22,983 nt of DNA from Gnomoniopsis sp. IMI 355080 (Eukaryota; Ascomycota; Sordariomycetes; Diaporthales; Gnomoniaceae): positions 1-22,983 of the forward strand of contig JAPEVC010000363.1 in assembly GCA_027946555.1 (NCBI GenBank), in the 5' to 3' direction. The notes under the pieces were generated by a model that saw only the letters and a program-made list of their open reading frames with translations, was not told the DNA's origin and ran no database searches. Each line of letters opens with the position of its first letter. Position 1 is the stretch's first letter. Below are positions 1 through 9,000 of this stretch, in pieces. The position numbers and the translations under genes were made by a program.

Positions 1-107
1 CCCCCGCCCCTTTCAGAGCTTCCCCGGCCCTGTCCGGCCGGGTTGAAAGCTCCTCCACGACCGCCACCGCGGGAGCCTCCTCGGCCTCCCCGACCACGAT
101 CAGCCAT
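1..107 (-). CDS. RGG-rich N-terminus of an RNA-binding-type protein, truncated by window edge
   Basis: An ATG at 107-105 opens a frame that stays open to base 1 and so continues outside the window. The 35 visible residues start MADRGRGGRGGSRGGGRGG and remain rich in Gly and Arg. Such RGG boxes bind RNA and are arginine-methylation targets. Fungal Argonaute (QDE-2-type) proteins and some nucleolar or helicase proteins begin this way, so the exact family cannot be fixed from this fragment. The A at -3 of the start is favourable. No splice donor is seen before the edge. The coding reading is fairly secure because the repeats follow codon phase; the identity is open. Confidence 0.55.
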   Translation of the reverse strand, partial: MADRGRGGRGGSRGGGRGGAFNPAGQGRGSSERGG

Positions 108-1416
108 ATTTTGATAATGTTCTGATAATTAGCACCCCAGGAGCCGCTATACCGGTACTCTCAGGTGCTGAAAGATTGCAGTCCTTGTGTCGTGGTGGAC
201 TGTTACTGGATGCTGGAGATAAGGAGCTGGGGGCTGATGGCTACATCTCAGCAGACATATATGAATGTGTATGTATATAGGAAGGCCAACTAATAGGGAA
301 GTAGACTGGCTGGATTGTTGTGGTGTGCATCTAAGGATTGGGGGCAAACAGATAAAGAAAGGTGTTTTTTTGTACCTCAAGCGAAGTTGCCAACAAGCCC
401 AACAACACTGGAGCAGGCCCCAGCCGAGGGACGGAAAATTGTAATGATGAATCAACTCCAGTTTCGCCCCGGATAGCGAATGGAAGGAGTAAACTGCCAG
501 AGGGCCGGCGCTTTGAACCAAGATTCAGGGCAACACAAGTATCGAATGTTGAGCGCAACCTTGAACGAGGAAGAGTATAACGGCTTGGACGGGAGGCCTA
601 GTGCAAACACGCGCCGATTAAAGCGGGGCTCAGGGGTACTTTTAAAAGGTGCAGGGTGGGCCTAGATGAGGTTGTGAAGCAAACTTTACTACCGTTGATG
701 CCAGCTCCGTGGACTGTACTTATCAGGTATCGTCTCTTCTGACTGTAGGAGATGTTAGCCACGTACACGTATACAAGCATATGTTTGCAATGAGGTAAAT
801 AAGATTCTAAGGTGAAGCTAATCAACTTATTCTGTCCCCGAGAATTGGCTTTATAAGGTATCGTTATGTCATTCTGAAGTTCCATGTGGCGATTAAAGCT
901 GCAAGAGGCCTGCCACTAAAAGCGCCCGCAATGGCGCAGAAGAATATCTGCTGCACTGCCTATTTGCTGGCTGTCCCGGCTGTGGGGAGTGATTTCGATC
1001 AGTAAGCTTTCTAACATCTGTCGGTCCAATTTTGGGTACAGGAGTGTTAGTCCTGTAACACACTTGATCTCATGTAAAGTCAATCTGCAAAATACGTGTC
1101 TCATCTCCGCACCACCAGCAAACGTCAAACGATAGGCCGGTCATCATCTGCATGAGGACCTGTCAAAGGCTCATTGGCCTACTCAAAAGCTGTTGTGTCT
1201 CACCAAAATATCACCGCCCTCCCAATCTGATCTTCATGTACACATGCCGAATTGAATATGACGGTAAGGTCGACACCCGCCTAGGGCCAACAACTGTACT
1301 CGTTAATGAAGACTTCAAAGGACAGCTCTCTTTCTATGAGGCACGGCCGGACAACCAGATCCAGGACGCCACCGGAAACATCCACCGGTAGACTAATCGA
1401 CCGAGAATTATTATGT

Positions 1417-1428
1417 ATACCTAGGTAT
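1417..1428. repeat. TACCTAGGTA palindrome, copy 1 (12-bp perfect form)
   Basis: The sequence ATACCTAGGTAT is a perfect 12-bp palindrome. Related pieces lie close by: CTACCTAGGC at 1441, GGTAGGTAT near 1588. The 10-bp core recurs exactly at 7008 and 14354. Three copies in 23 kb is far more than the roughly 0.02 expected by chance for a given 10-mer. Confidence 0.75.
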
Positions 1429-2286
1429 CAACCTTGCAACCTACCTAGGCTCATGCGTGGCAACCCGAGAATGGTACATAGGTACTTCGCAGTGCATACC
1501 CAGGTAGCTGCGGAATCTACGATTACGAATCACATAGATCAGTGAGCACTGAGCCCTTGAGACAGGTGTAATACTTGAATATCTACCAAGGTAGGTATTG
1601 CCTGCGTATATGTTTACACAACCCTGAGCTTACGCAACCTCGAGGTCATGCTTGTGATTCTCATCATCAAAGAAGAATTCTCCCTAACCTGATTCCTGAG
1701 AATGCGCTGCTAGACGGGAATGACTGTTTGTATGAGCATGGACGCTTGACCAAATCTATACCTTGGTTGCATACACTAAACAAGTCTACAACGCTTGTCT
1801 CGGTGCTGGACCTGGGCCAGGAGATATTCCCGAATGAAAAACATCACGTGCCCCCAACAACAACGTCAACCCAGGCGCCTAGCTCGGGTTTAACGAAGAC
1901 AAGAATCGACGCCAAGTCATTCTTTCTATCAACCTGAGATAAAAATGATTCTGTTGATATTCGTGATCGGCCCGTTCACTGCATAAGAATAAGAATAAAA
2001 AATAAAAGCACAAAATCCGCCAGGCACATCCCGTACATGCCCAGGTGGACGCACGTACATGTCTTGTCTGGCCAATCCCCATGACGCGTCAACAACTCAT
2101 GAGGAATGCTCGCGAATTTTGTCTAAACCTTTTAAGTAACATCACAACTTCTTTTCTATTGTAGAAGACTCGAAATTTGTAGTTTGAGACAATATGGGCA
2201 CGGTTTGCCGCCCACTGGACGTCATTGCGTGGTTCGGATCGTTTGGATAAACACCGGATTGATCAACCGCTCTTCACAAAAGCTGG

Positions 2287-2300
2287 TTTTTTTTTTTTTT
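2287..2300. promoter_or_regulatory. Poly(dA:dT) tract upstream of the MFS transporter
   Basis: A run of 14 T lies about 300 bases before the transporter start. In fungal promoters such tracts keep nucleosomes off and mark promoter DNA. Position is consistent with this, but no binding site or TATA box is convincingly resolved between here and the start codon. Confidence 0.35.
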
Positions 2301-2601
2301 ACTGCACCTGAGCCCGTCACCACTCGCACTTTCCCCACGCAAACATCTTCCAGGCCTTGGAGTCCAATAACACTCCCAAGTTTCCTCTTCGCGCACATCT
2401 GGACAACCTCAGGAGCGCTCTATACAAGCATGACCACTTTCAGCACTCGTCAAGACTTTTTCGTCCGTATGGCTTGAGAGCAGGTACACAACATCCAGAC
2501 TGCATTAACCATTAAGCAGTCCAGTCTCTCTTTTTATCAGTGTTTTTTCCGACTCGACTTTCTCTTGATCAACTTGTCCCTACCCCAAGCACGCCATAAA
2601 C

Positions 2602-3946
2602 ATGCTCCCGACATCTTCAGATACCTCCTTATGTGACGCTTGCCCCAGCCATGAAGGTGAAAAAAGTGATCATGAAGCTGAAGAAGCTCCCCAAAGCAGC
2701 TTAAGTCACTCCATACTCGTCGCCGCTGGTGCTTCATGCATATTCTTCTGTACCCTGGGCCTATCCAATTCTTTTGGTACCTTCGAGGAATATTACCTAC
2801 AACATCAACTCAGTGGCCAGTCTCCTTCAGCCATCTCGTGGATCGGCTCCCTACAATCGTTCCTCCAGTTTTTTGCGGGCATGCTGGGTGGCCCGCTGTT
2901 CGATCATTATGGTTCTTTGGTCAACCCCCCCCCCAAACCTGCCTGTCATCCACGTCTGAATCATAAACTAATATAGACTTCAACAGATCGTCTACCCCTC
3001 AGCAGCACTTTTCGTCTTTGCCCTGATGATGTTATCTCTTTGCACAAACTACTGGGAGATTATGCTCGTGCAGGGTGTCCTCTTGGGCTCGGTCATGGGG
3101 TTCCTACAAGTTCCTGCATTTGCGGCCGTCTCTCAGTGCTTCGACACAAAGCGCGCTGCCGCTCTGGGCGTCGTGGTGTCCGGCGCCTCTGTCGGCGGCA
3201 TCATTCTCCCTGTCATATTGTCCAAAATGTTCTATGCTTCCACCCTCGGCTTCGGTTGGGCGACCCGCATTACCGGATTTACGATCATGCCCTTTATGAT
3301 CTTCGCTTGCCTCACTGTCAGACCACACCTGCCGCTGCGCCAAACCAAGCTGTTCCTCTGGGATGCATTCAAGGAACCTCGCTTCACCATGCTATCGGTC
3401 TCATTGTTCTTTGTATTCTTTGGAAGCTACACACCTTTTTTCTATCTTCCCACCTTCGCCGTCAAGCAGGGTATGAACGAGTCGCTGGCCGGCTCCCTCC
3501 TAGCTATTACGAATGGAACATCAATCATCGGCAGAATTGTGCCTGGGATACTGGCCGACAGATTTGGAAAGCTGAATACCTTCGCTCTGGGCAGTATTAC
3601 AACAGGAGTCGCAGTCTTTTGCATGATCACTGCACACACTACCGCCGGACTGGTCGTTTATGCTGCATGTCTGGGACTCGCAGCGGGCACGAACGTTTCA
3701 GGGGCGTCTGCGGCATTCACGACTTGTCCTGTAGACCTGAGGGACATAGGGACTTACATCGGTATGGGCATGGCAATTGCGGGTAGTGGCGCGCTTGTTG
3801 GCCCGCCTCTCAACGGTGCCATCATCAGTACGTCTGGAGGGTACACCGCGGTGTGTATGTTCAGTGGCGGGATGACGGTTCTCGGTGGTCTCATAGGTTT
3901 TGCGAGCAAGGCTACGACGAAGGAAGGGTTATGGGGACGAGTGTGA
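2602..3946 (+). CDS. MFS transporter, monocarboxylate-transporter (MCT/SLC16-like) type
   Basis: Two exons, 2602-2919 and 2987-3946, give 425 residues, the usual size for fungal MCT-like permeases. The N-tail (about 1-35) is Ser/Glu-rich and cytosolic. The first hydrophobic segment is near 36-58 and about twelve follow, spanning the plasma or an organelle membrane. Family signs include GGPLFDHYG before TM3, the TM4-TM5 stretch ending SQCFDTKRAAALGVVVSGAS followed by VGGIILP, and GRIVPGILADRFGK in the second half. The family moves monocarboxylates such as pyruvate or lactate and, in fungi, various small organic acids by proton symport; the substrate here is unknown. The 67-nt intron joins ...YGSL to IVYPSAAL in phase 0 with acceptor CAACAG and branch-like ACTAAT, but its donor (GTCAAC) is poor. 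It is the first of several co-directional metabolic genes. The start is the first ATG that gives the expected short N-tail. Confidence 0.92.
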
Positions 3947-4624
3947 GAAGAAAACTTCGGACGCTCGAGACATTGGACACTGGACACTACATGACGCAAT
4001 TATGCCTCGCAAATTCAAACCCCAAGCATCTTCAATGACAGAAAGGCTTGTTGAATTGAAGAACCTTCTCTCTCACATACCAGCTCAATTTTTGCTCGAC
4101 GACCTATACGGATGCAGTTTAGCGACTTCACGGACCCAAGACACTATGTCCAATGCACCGGGAGTATTATCCCATGTTTCGCAGTGAATGGAATATCGAA
4201 GGCGCATAAAGGTTAGTGAGGTGTGAGTGAGCATTGCAGCTGGTTGCATCCTGGAGGTGGCTTCCGCAAGGAGGCCATCAAACCGCCGAGATAGACCGGA
4301 AAGATCAATAAGTGTCCGAGATGTGCAAATTCTCGAGAATTCAAAGTAAATGAACATCCAATGTTATTCCGGGTGGGATCACCAACAAGTATGGCTTCGG
4401 CATTCCGTCAGAGACCGAGTCGGTCCGTGCCGCAGTAACGTCGAGCCCGGACTTGGAATTCAGTCAAAACTGATGAATCATGGGCTCCACGAAATGGACA
4501 CATTGAAAGTAATAAAAGTAACGCTTCACCATTGAGAGGCTATAGTGATGAAGCTCAAGTTCTTAGCAGTCATTCAGATCAACGAAAGGATACCTAGGGA
4601 CGCTATCGGGCTGCAATTAGAACC
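3947..4624. other. Intergenic region between transporter and NmrA-like gene
   Basis: Must contain the 3' end of the transporter transcript and the promoter of the NmrA-like gene. A weak TATA-like TAATAAAAG lies at 4510-4518, about 107 bases before the start codon. The short open frames on both strands look like chance. Confidence 0.5.
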
Positions 4625-5677
4625 ATGTCATCATCAGCCACCAAAGTGTTCCTCACCGGCGCCACGGGAGACGTCGGCTCACAGACTCTCGCACTCCTAC
4701 AGGCCACTAACACGCCGACCCGCGTTTTATGTCGCCGTCAAGCACAAGCAGATAGCTTCAACCAGCAACCCGGCATCGAGGCCATCGTAGGCAACCTCAA
4801 TGATCCAGTCGAGAAGCTCGCATCCTATATGGTTGGCTGCACGACTTTCTTCCTCTTGACTGCCGCTGGGCCAGAGCAGCTTGCGCAGGAACTCAATGCT
4901 ATTGACGCCGCTGTCGCGTCGGAAAGCGTCAAGTTCATCGTCAAAATCTCCGCTGGGGATCTGAGGCCGGAGGGAAATGTGCCATGGACGCATTCTCATT
5001 TCCATGCTGAGAGGCACATGCGAGAACAATGTGATAAGGCAGGACTTATTAGTTGGACTTCGCTGAGAGCCAGTGGATTCATGTCCAATTTCCTACAGTC
5101 TGCGCCAGCCATTCAGAAAGGTTTCTTGCCGCAGACAAGCGGGCAAGGGCGAGCAGGTTGGGTGTAAGTTGCACCTCAAGGATTTCTCCGGCATATGTTG
5201 TTCAACCCTACTGAGTTTCTACAAAGGGACACCGCAGATATAGCTGCCGTTGCTCACCGTGTCATGGGCGATGGCCCGAAGCAGCATGCCGGACAAGTCT
5301 ACGTGCTTACTGGTCCAAAACTCATCAACATGCCCGAGTTGGCCACGATTCTCTCTCAACAAATCGGCCACCGCGTGCGCTATCTACATCTGCCCGGATC
5401 GATCTTCAAGCAGCTTGTCAAGCTTGGAGGTGCAGATGAATTTATGGCTAACGGACTAGTAGCACAGTTTGTCGAGATTATACGCCCTGGATTGGAGGGT
5501 GTGGATATCAGTGGTGACATAGAAAAGATCACTGGCCGACGGGCTACGAGTTTTGAAGATTGGGTGGCCAGGAATAGGGATAAATTTGAGGGATTTGATA
5601 TTGGGCCTTATATCGCTTCTATTTTGGTTGCCGGCTTTGCGGTTGTGGGTTTCTTTGTGTTGCGAAGGGTAACCTGA
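4625..5677 (+). CDS. NmrA-like atypical SDR (NAD(P)-binding) with C-terminal membrane anchor
   Basis: Exons 4625-5163 and 5227-5677 give 329 residues. The N-terminus carries the Rossmann motif VFLTGATGDVGSQTL (GxxGxxG, about residues 8-22) expected of NmrA/isoflavone-reductase-like SDRs, which bind NAD(P)(H) and act as redox sensors or reductases. After the Rossmann half come the family-like stretches VKFIVKISAG and LRASGFMSNFLQ and a substrate-side half. The 63-nt intron has a consensus donor GTAAGT and joins GQGRAGWV to DTADIAAVAHRVM, the usual continuation in this family. The last 22 residues (about 308-329) form a hydrophobic helix ending in RRVT, which would make a tail anchor facing the cytosol; most NmrA-like proteins are soluble. 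It follows the transporter in the same direction, and NmrA-like genes often accompany flavin oxidases in fungal metabolic clusters. Whether this one is an enzyme or a regulator cannot be told. Confidence 0.9.
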
Positions 5678-6592
5678 AGACTAGGAACTCTGTGTGGATG
5701 GTTTAAAGGCAGGACCCACAACTGTTCGATGGCATGTCGCAAACCGGCCAGCGTTGGCGAGGGTAAATTGTGCGCCACACCGTTATAAACAGAAAAAACA
5801 AATAAGGAAAAGAAGCCCTGAGTCATTATGAATGATGATCTATTGCGTTCTGTTGCACTTTTCCAGCTCCCAATAAGAAATTTGGTAAATTTTCCGTAGT
5901 GCTCGGTTCATTCATGCAATGATGCGCTTATGAAAGTGCCTCTCGCAATATACTTACAGATCATCCTCAAGACAACAATCCTCATTCAAATACAACAAAA
6001 CCCCTGTTTTCCAATCTCTGAGGCTAATTCATCTGGATAGCCTCTCACGCTAATGAAGGCACCACGTTTGGATGGCCTATCTAACATCAATACATTCATC
6101 TTCTTTCCGAGGTCCAAGTTCCCTGATTGTGGCCTGCACTTTACGGCACTTGCATGAGGGTAGCCACACTTTGCATGAGAACTCGAACCACTGCTTCCCA
6201 GACACCACTGTGTTGCGTGTTTTATGGCTTGACACCAATAAATTGAGCCTCCAGCGCCTGCAATCTAGCTCCGTCGTTGTCGAAGCTTATTGAAAGTGGG
6301 CTTTTGAGTAACTTTGACGAGATGGAGGGGAGGTTTCCCCCCTTCCTGTTTGGTCCCAAACATTGGGTAGCCAAGAGAAAGCTTACATACCGTCTCATAG
6401 TGAGATATCCCATACATGTATCCCACAGGTGGGCCATTCCCAGCCACAGAAATTCTGTTCAGTACAATTCAAGTGGTATTGGCGGCTGAGGTTTCTCTTT
6501 TCTTCGCACCATGGCACACTCGAGACTCTACACTTACTTGACCTCAGATTCCATGAAATTAAAATCCGTTCATTCCTTTTCTCGCACAAAAC
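5678..6592. other. Intergenic region, no supported gene
   Basis: Holds the 3' flank of the NmrA-like gene and the upstream region of the decayed gene that follows. I see no coding frame with splice signals or family resemblance. A B-box-like match on the minus strand at 6179-6189 lacks the rest of a tRNA. Confidence 0.5.
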
Positions 6593-7460
6593 ATGGCTGC
6601 ATCTGTAGGAGAATTCTTCTCCAAGTGGTTTGCAGACGCCGAACCTCCAGATCTCGACCAGTGCGCTAAACTCACTGAGGGCTACCTGAAAGGCAACGCC
6701 ACCGCGTCCGCAACACCGCAACAGCGTCAAGTCTTTAAGACTAGGTAAACAAGCCAATCGGGCCCAGAAGTGTCCAGATCGTGCAAATCTCCATGCTTTT
6801 CATCGCTGAGCACTGCAAAACACGCACCAGGCCCTCCGTGCAGTTTTTCGGGGAACTGCTGAATGTGCCAGAAGCGCAACAGCAGCAGAACGACGAAATA
6901 CGAAAAGCTTGGACGAAGGGAATTCTGCTGTAATATGAGTTGAAGGAGACAGGTTTGCGATTTGGCGACTCGGATTGGAGCAGGTACGGCGAACACGACC
7001 AGCGGGATACCTAGGTATATATCCGGACAAAGACTGGCTACGCGATCAGATTCAGCTACGCAATGAATGGGTTAGGGTCAACCGTTTTGCAGCGTTAGTG
7101 TATGTAGAGAGGGTCTCGAAGATATGTTGTGGACATTTGGTGATTCTACTCTAGAGTTCACGCTGAAAAGGGATGAATGGAGCGTTAATTGGCGTAAACC
7201 AGAATCGGGCTCGGACAGGATCATCATCAGCACTGACCTGCTTGTTTGGCCGAACTTGGTCTCACCTTCCAGAAAGTTCCCGTTCGTCTGGCTTCGCGCT
7301 CGATTGTTGACTTAGCAGGGGCTTCCTTTCCACAAAGAATAAGCTGCACGACATATCCCGCGGGCTACTCTCCAGTAACTTCACGCAAGAATGGTGAAAT
7401 GCCCTGACGTATGGCGCAAGCAGCAGTAAACCCTCCCATACGACCATCGTGCTCGGGCCG
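6593..7460 (+). pseudogene. Decayed gene resembling fungal DUF3632 proteins
   Basis: Protein-like blocks follow each other in changing frames. Block A (6593-6744) starts at a good ATG and gives 50 codons beginning MAASVGEFFSKWFADAEPP. Block B (from about 6769) reads on to QFFGELLNVPEA, hits TAA at 6931-6933, then continues in the same frame as YELKETGLRFGDSDWS to a TAG at 7012. Block C (from about 7020, another frame) gives YPDKDWLRDQIQLRNEW and RFAALVYVERV. Block D (from 7124) gives LWTFGDSTLEF and RDEWSVNWRKPESGSD. Block E (about 7317-7460) gives LLSSNFTQEW, then TGA at 7395-7397, then NALTYGASSSK. The order (WVxxNRFAA, LWTFxDxxLEF, FTQxxW) matches my memory of DUF3632, a fungal family of unknown role. 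The TAA is what CAA to TAA would give. An intact alternative is an 84-residue ORF with exons 6593-6744 and 6831-6933. The family call is recollection, not a search result. Confidence 0.45.
7007..7018. repeat. TACCTAGGTA palindrome, copy 2, at a frame break
   Basis: A perfect 12-bp palindrome identical to the copy at 1417. It lies exactly where the decayed gene changes frame: the left block ends on the TAG inside the palindrome, and the right block resumes in another frame by 7020. Confidence 0.75.
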
Positions 7461-8161
7461 TGCCGTTGGGCCCGCTCCACGTTGAATCCGGGGTGGTTCA
7501 CCCTTGTTAACATTTGTGGTTGAGGACTCAAAAAGTCACACCTACATCACTGAAGAAGGCTGCACACTTTGTCTTCGTTTGTATGCCTCCAAATCATCTT
7601 TTCGTTGATTGCGGAACACCTCTCGAGGTCGCGAGCTTCCGGTGACTCAACAACATACCTTGCAGCCTGGTCAGTCGGCTTATCTATTGCACCGTTTCAT
7701 CCTAGCATTTGTAAGCTGAGACGTAGTGGACCCTTCGAAATGGACCTGTCGCAGCACAGGGACTCCACGAATGCTGGCGTTGATTTGTAACCCAACATGG
7801 AGGCATTGTGGGAGCAACACTTCAGTCAGCGGACGGAATACTCCAAGCTGACAGTCCGCACCCTATCATTGAAGCCCACGACAAATGGACGTGCGTCAAC
7901 AGGCTAAAACAACCTAGCATCATATAGACCATTCCTTTAATTCCACACACAAGGTCCCCCTTCACCGGCCCGCGGGTAGATCAAACCCCGTACGATTGCT
8001 GCTTGATGTCATTACCTAAGTGACATCGCATCCGATTCAGCATATATAAAAGAAAGGACGTCGACATTCTCTTGTTTTACTTTGACCTCATTTTCATCCA
8101 CCACATATTGCATACCGACCTTAGACACATCCTACAAGCCAGCACTCTCAACAAAAGCAAA
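7461..8161. other. Intergenic region and promoter of the DUF1993 gene
   Basis: No coding frame can be supported after the decayed gene. The last 120 bases form the DUF1993 promoter and leader, with a TATA box (listed separately) and an A-rich sequence just before the start codon. Confidence 0.5.
8043..8050 (+). promoter_or_regulatory. TATA box of the DUF1993 gene
   Basis: TATATAAA lies 112 bases before the ATG at 8162, in the context CATATATAAAAGAAAGG. Spacing suits a fungal TATA promoter with a leader of about 70-80 nt. It is the clearest TATA element in the window. Confidence 0.6.
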
Positions 8162-8801
8162 ATGACCGGCTTATCATTTTACAACACCTACGTCCTCCAT
8201 TGGTCGGCAGGCTTGGCCAGCCTGGACGCGATCCTTACAAAGGCCGAGGCGCACGCGAAAGAGAATGGCATCGACGCCGACGCAAAATACGTCAATGCAA
8301 GCATCTATGATGATATGAAACCATTGTCCTTTCAGGTCCAGATTGTGGCCGCTGCCGTCAAGATGCCTCTCGATAATCTGATTGGAAAAGCACCTGAATG
8401 GACCGAGGAGTTGAAAACTTTCGCGGATCTCCATGCTCGCGTCAAGTCCGCTCAGGAATATCTCAACAGTGTGAAGCCCGAGGCAGTTGATGGGAGGGAG
8501 GATGAGGTCGTCACGGCGTGCGTTGCATTCCCCTGCGATTCCTTTACCCTTGTTTTTGAACCCCCTAATTGCATGATAACCTGGATGTTGTGTGAACTGA
8601 ACCATCTGACCCATTTTCTACAGACTCGGTCCTTTCTCATCTCATTATCCGAATGGAGTATCTATCAAGGTCTTCTGCGATATGTTCTCCATTCCAAACC
8701 TATACTTTCACTTGGTGACCGCGTACGATATCCTCCGTAAGGAGGGCGTGCCACTGGGCAAGATGGATTATTTGGGTCCATTTTTACCAAAAGATAAATA
8801 A
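8162..8801 (+). CDS. DUF1993 family protein
   Basis: Exons 8162-8517 and 8624-8801 give 177 residues, close to the normal family size of about 165-175. The N-terminus MTGLSFYNTYVLHWSAGLAS, the middle YDDMKPLSFQVQIVAAAVKM and the end IPNLYFHLVTAYDILRKEGV then PLGKMDYLG are the conserved blocks of DUF1993, including a His (about residue 148) in FHxxTAY. I recall the family being grouped with DinB-like four-helix bundles; its biochemical role is not established. The 106-nt intron (donor GTGCGT, branch CTGAC, acceptor TTCTACAG) joins DEVVT to ALGPFSSHYPN in phase 2. A longer in-frame start at 8072 is rejected because it reads through the leader. AATAAA overlaps the stop codon. The gene converges with the FAD monooxygenase; their stops are 199 bases apart. 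Confidence 0.93.
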
Positions 8802-9000
8802 AGAAAGAAGGATCTCAAGTATGGTTGCGATATGCATGGTTGTGAAGGGGCGGTGGCTTGAGTTGCGAGTGGTGAAATGTGGACAGGCATTGGAGTGAAT
8901 GACCTCGGCAAAGGACGAAATTTTTGAAGGAGAATATGTTCTATCCCTGCATTCAAAGCCACAGGACTACTCTATGAAATACGAGAAAGCATTCTTCAAA

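Larger units (their letters stand above)
108..2601. other. Intergenic region, no supported gene
   Basis: This 2.5-kb stretch separates the RGG-type gene (leaving leftward) from the transporter (rightward), so it must hold both promoters. Short open frames occur on both strands, but none has family resemblance, clean splice sites or codon-phase structure I can defend. It contains a cluster of CCTAGG/GGTAGG-type motifs between about 1417 and 1600, listed separately, and a T14 run near 2290. No tRNA or rRNA signature was found. Confidence 0.6.

Noticed and set aside
1152..1391. 79-codon plus-strand ORF containing RIEYDGKVDTRLGP
   Set aside because: Looks mildly protein-like but has no recognised family, promoter or splice context.
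6179..6189. tRNA-like B box (GGTTCGAGTTC) on the minus strand
   Set aside because: The T-arm stem does not pair and no A box or acceptor stem is found nearby.
6745..6770. 23- to 26-nt intron joining the first two blocks of the decayed gene
   Set aside because: Too short for a fungal spliceosomal intron; the 86-nt alternative 6745-6830 or frameshift decay is more likely.
7100..7154. Possible intron starting at the GTATGT consensus donor inside the decayed gene
   Set aside because: Joining to the CTCTAG acceptor leads at once to a stop and removes the well-preserved LWTFGDSTLEF block.
8072..8161. Upstream in-frame ATG of the DUF1993 gene
   Set aside because: It lies only 22 bases after the TATA box, and the DUF1993 family start matches the ATG at 8162.
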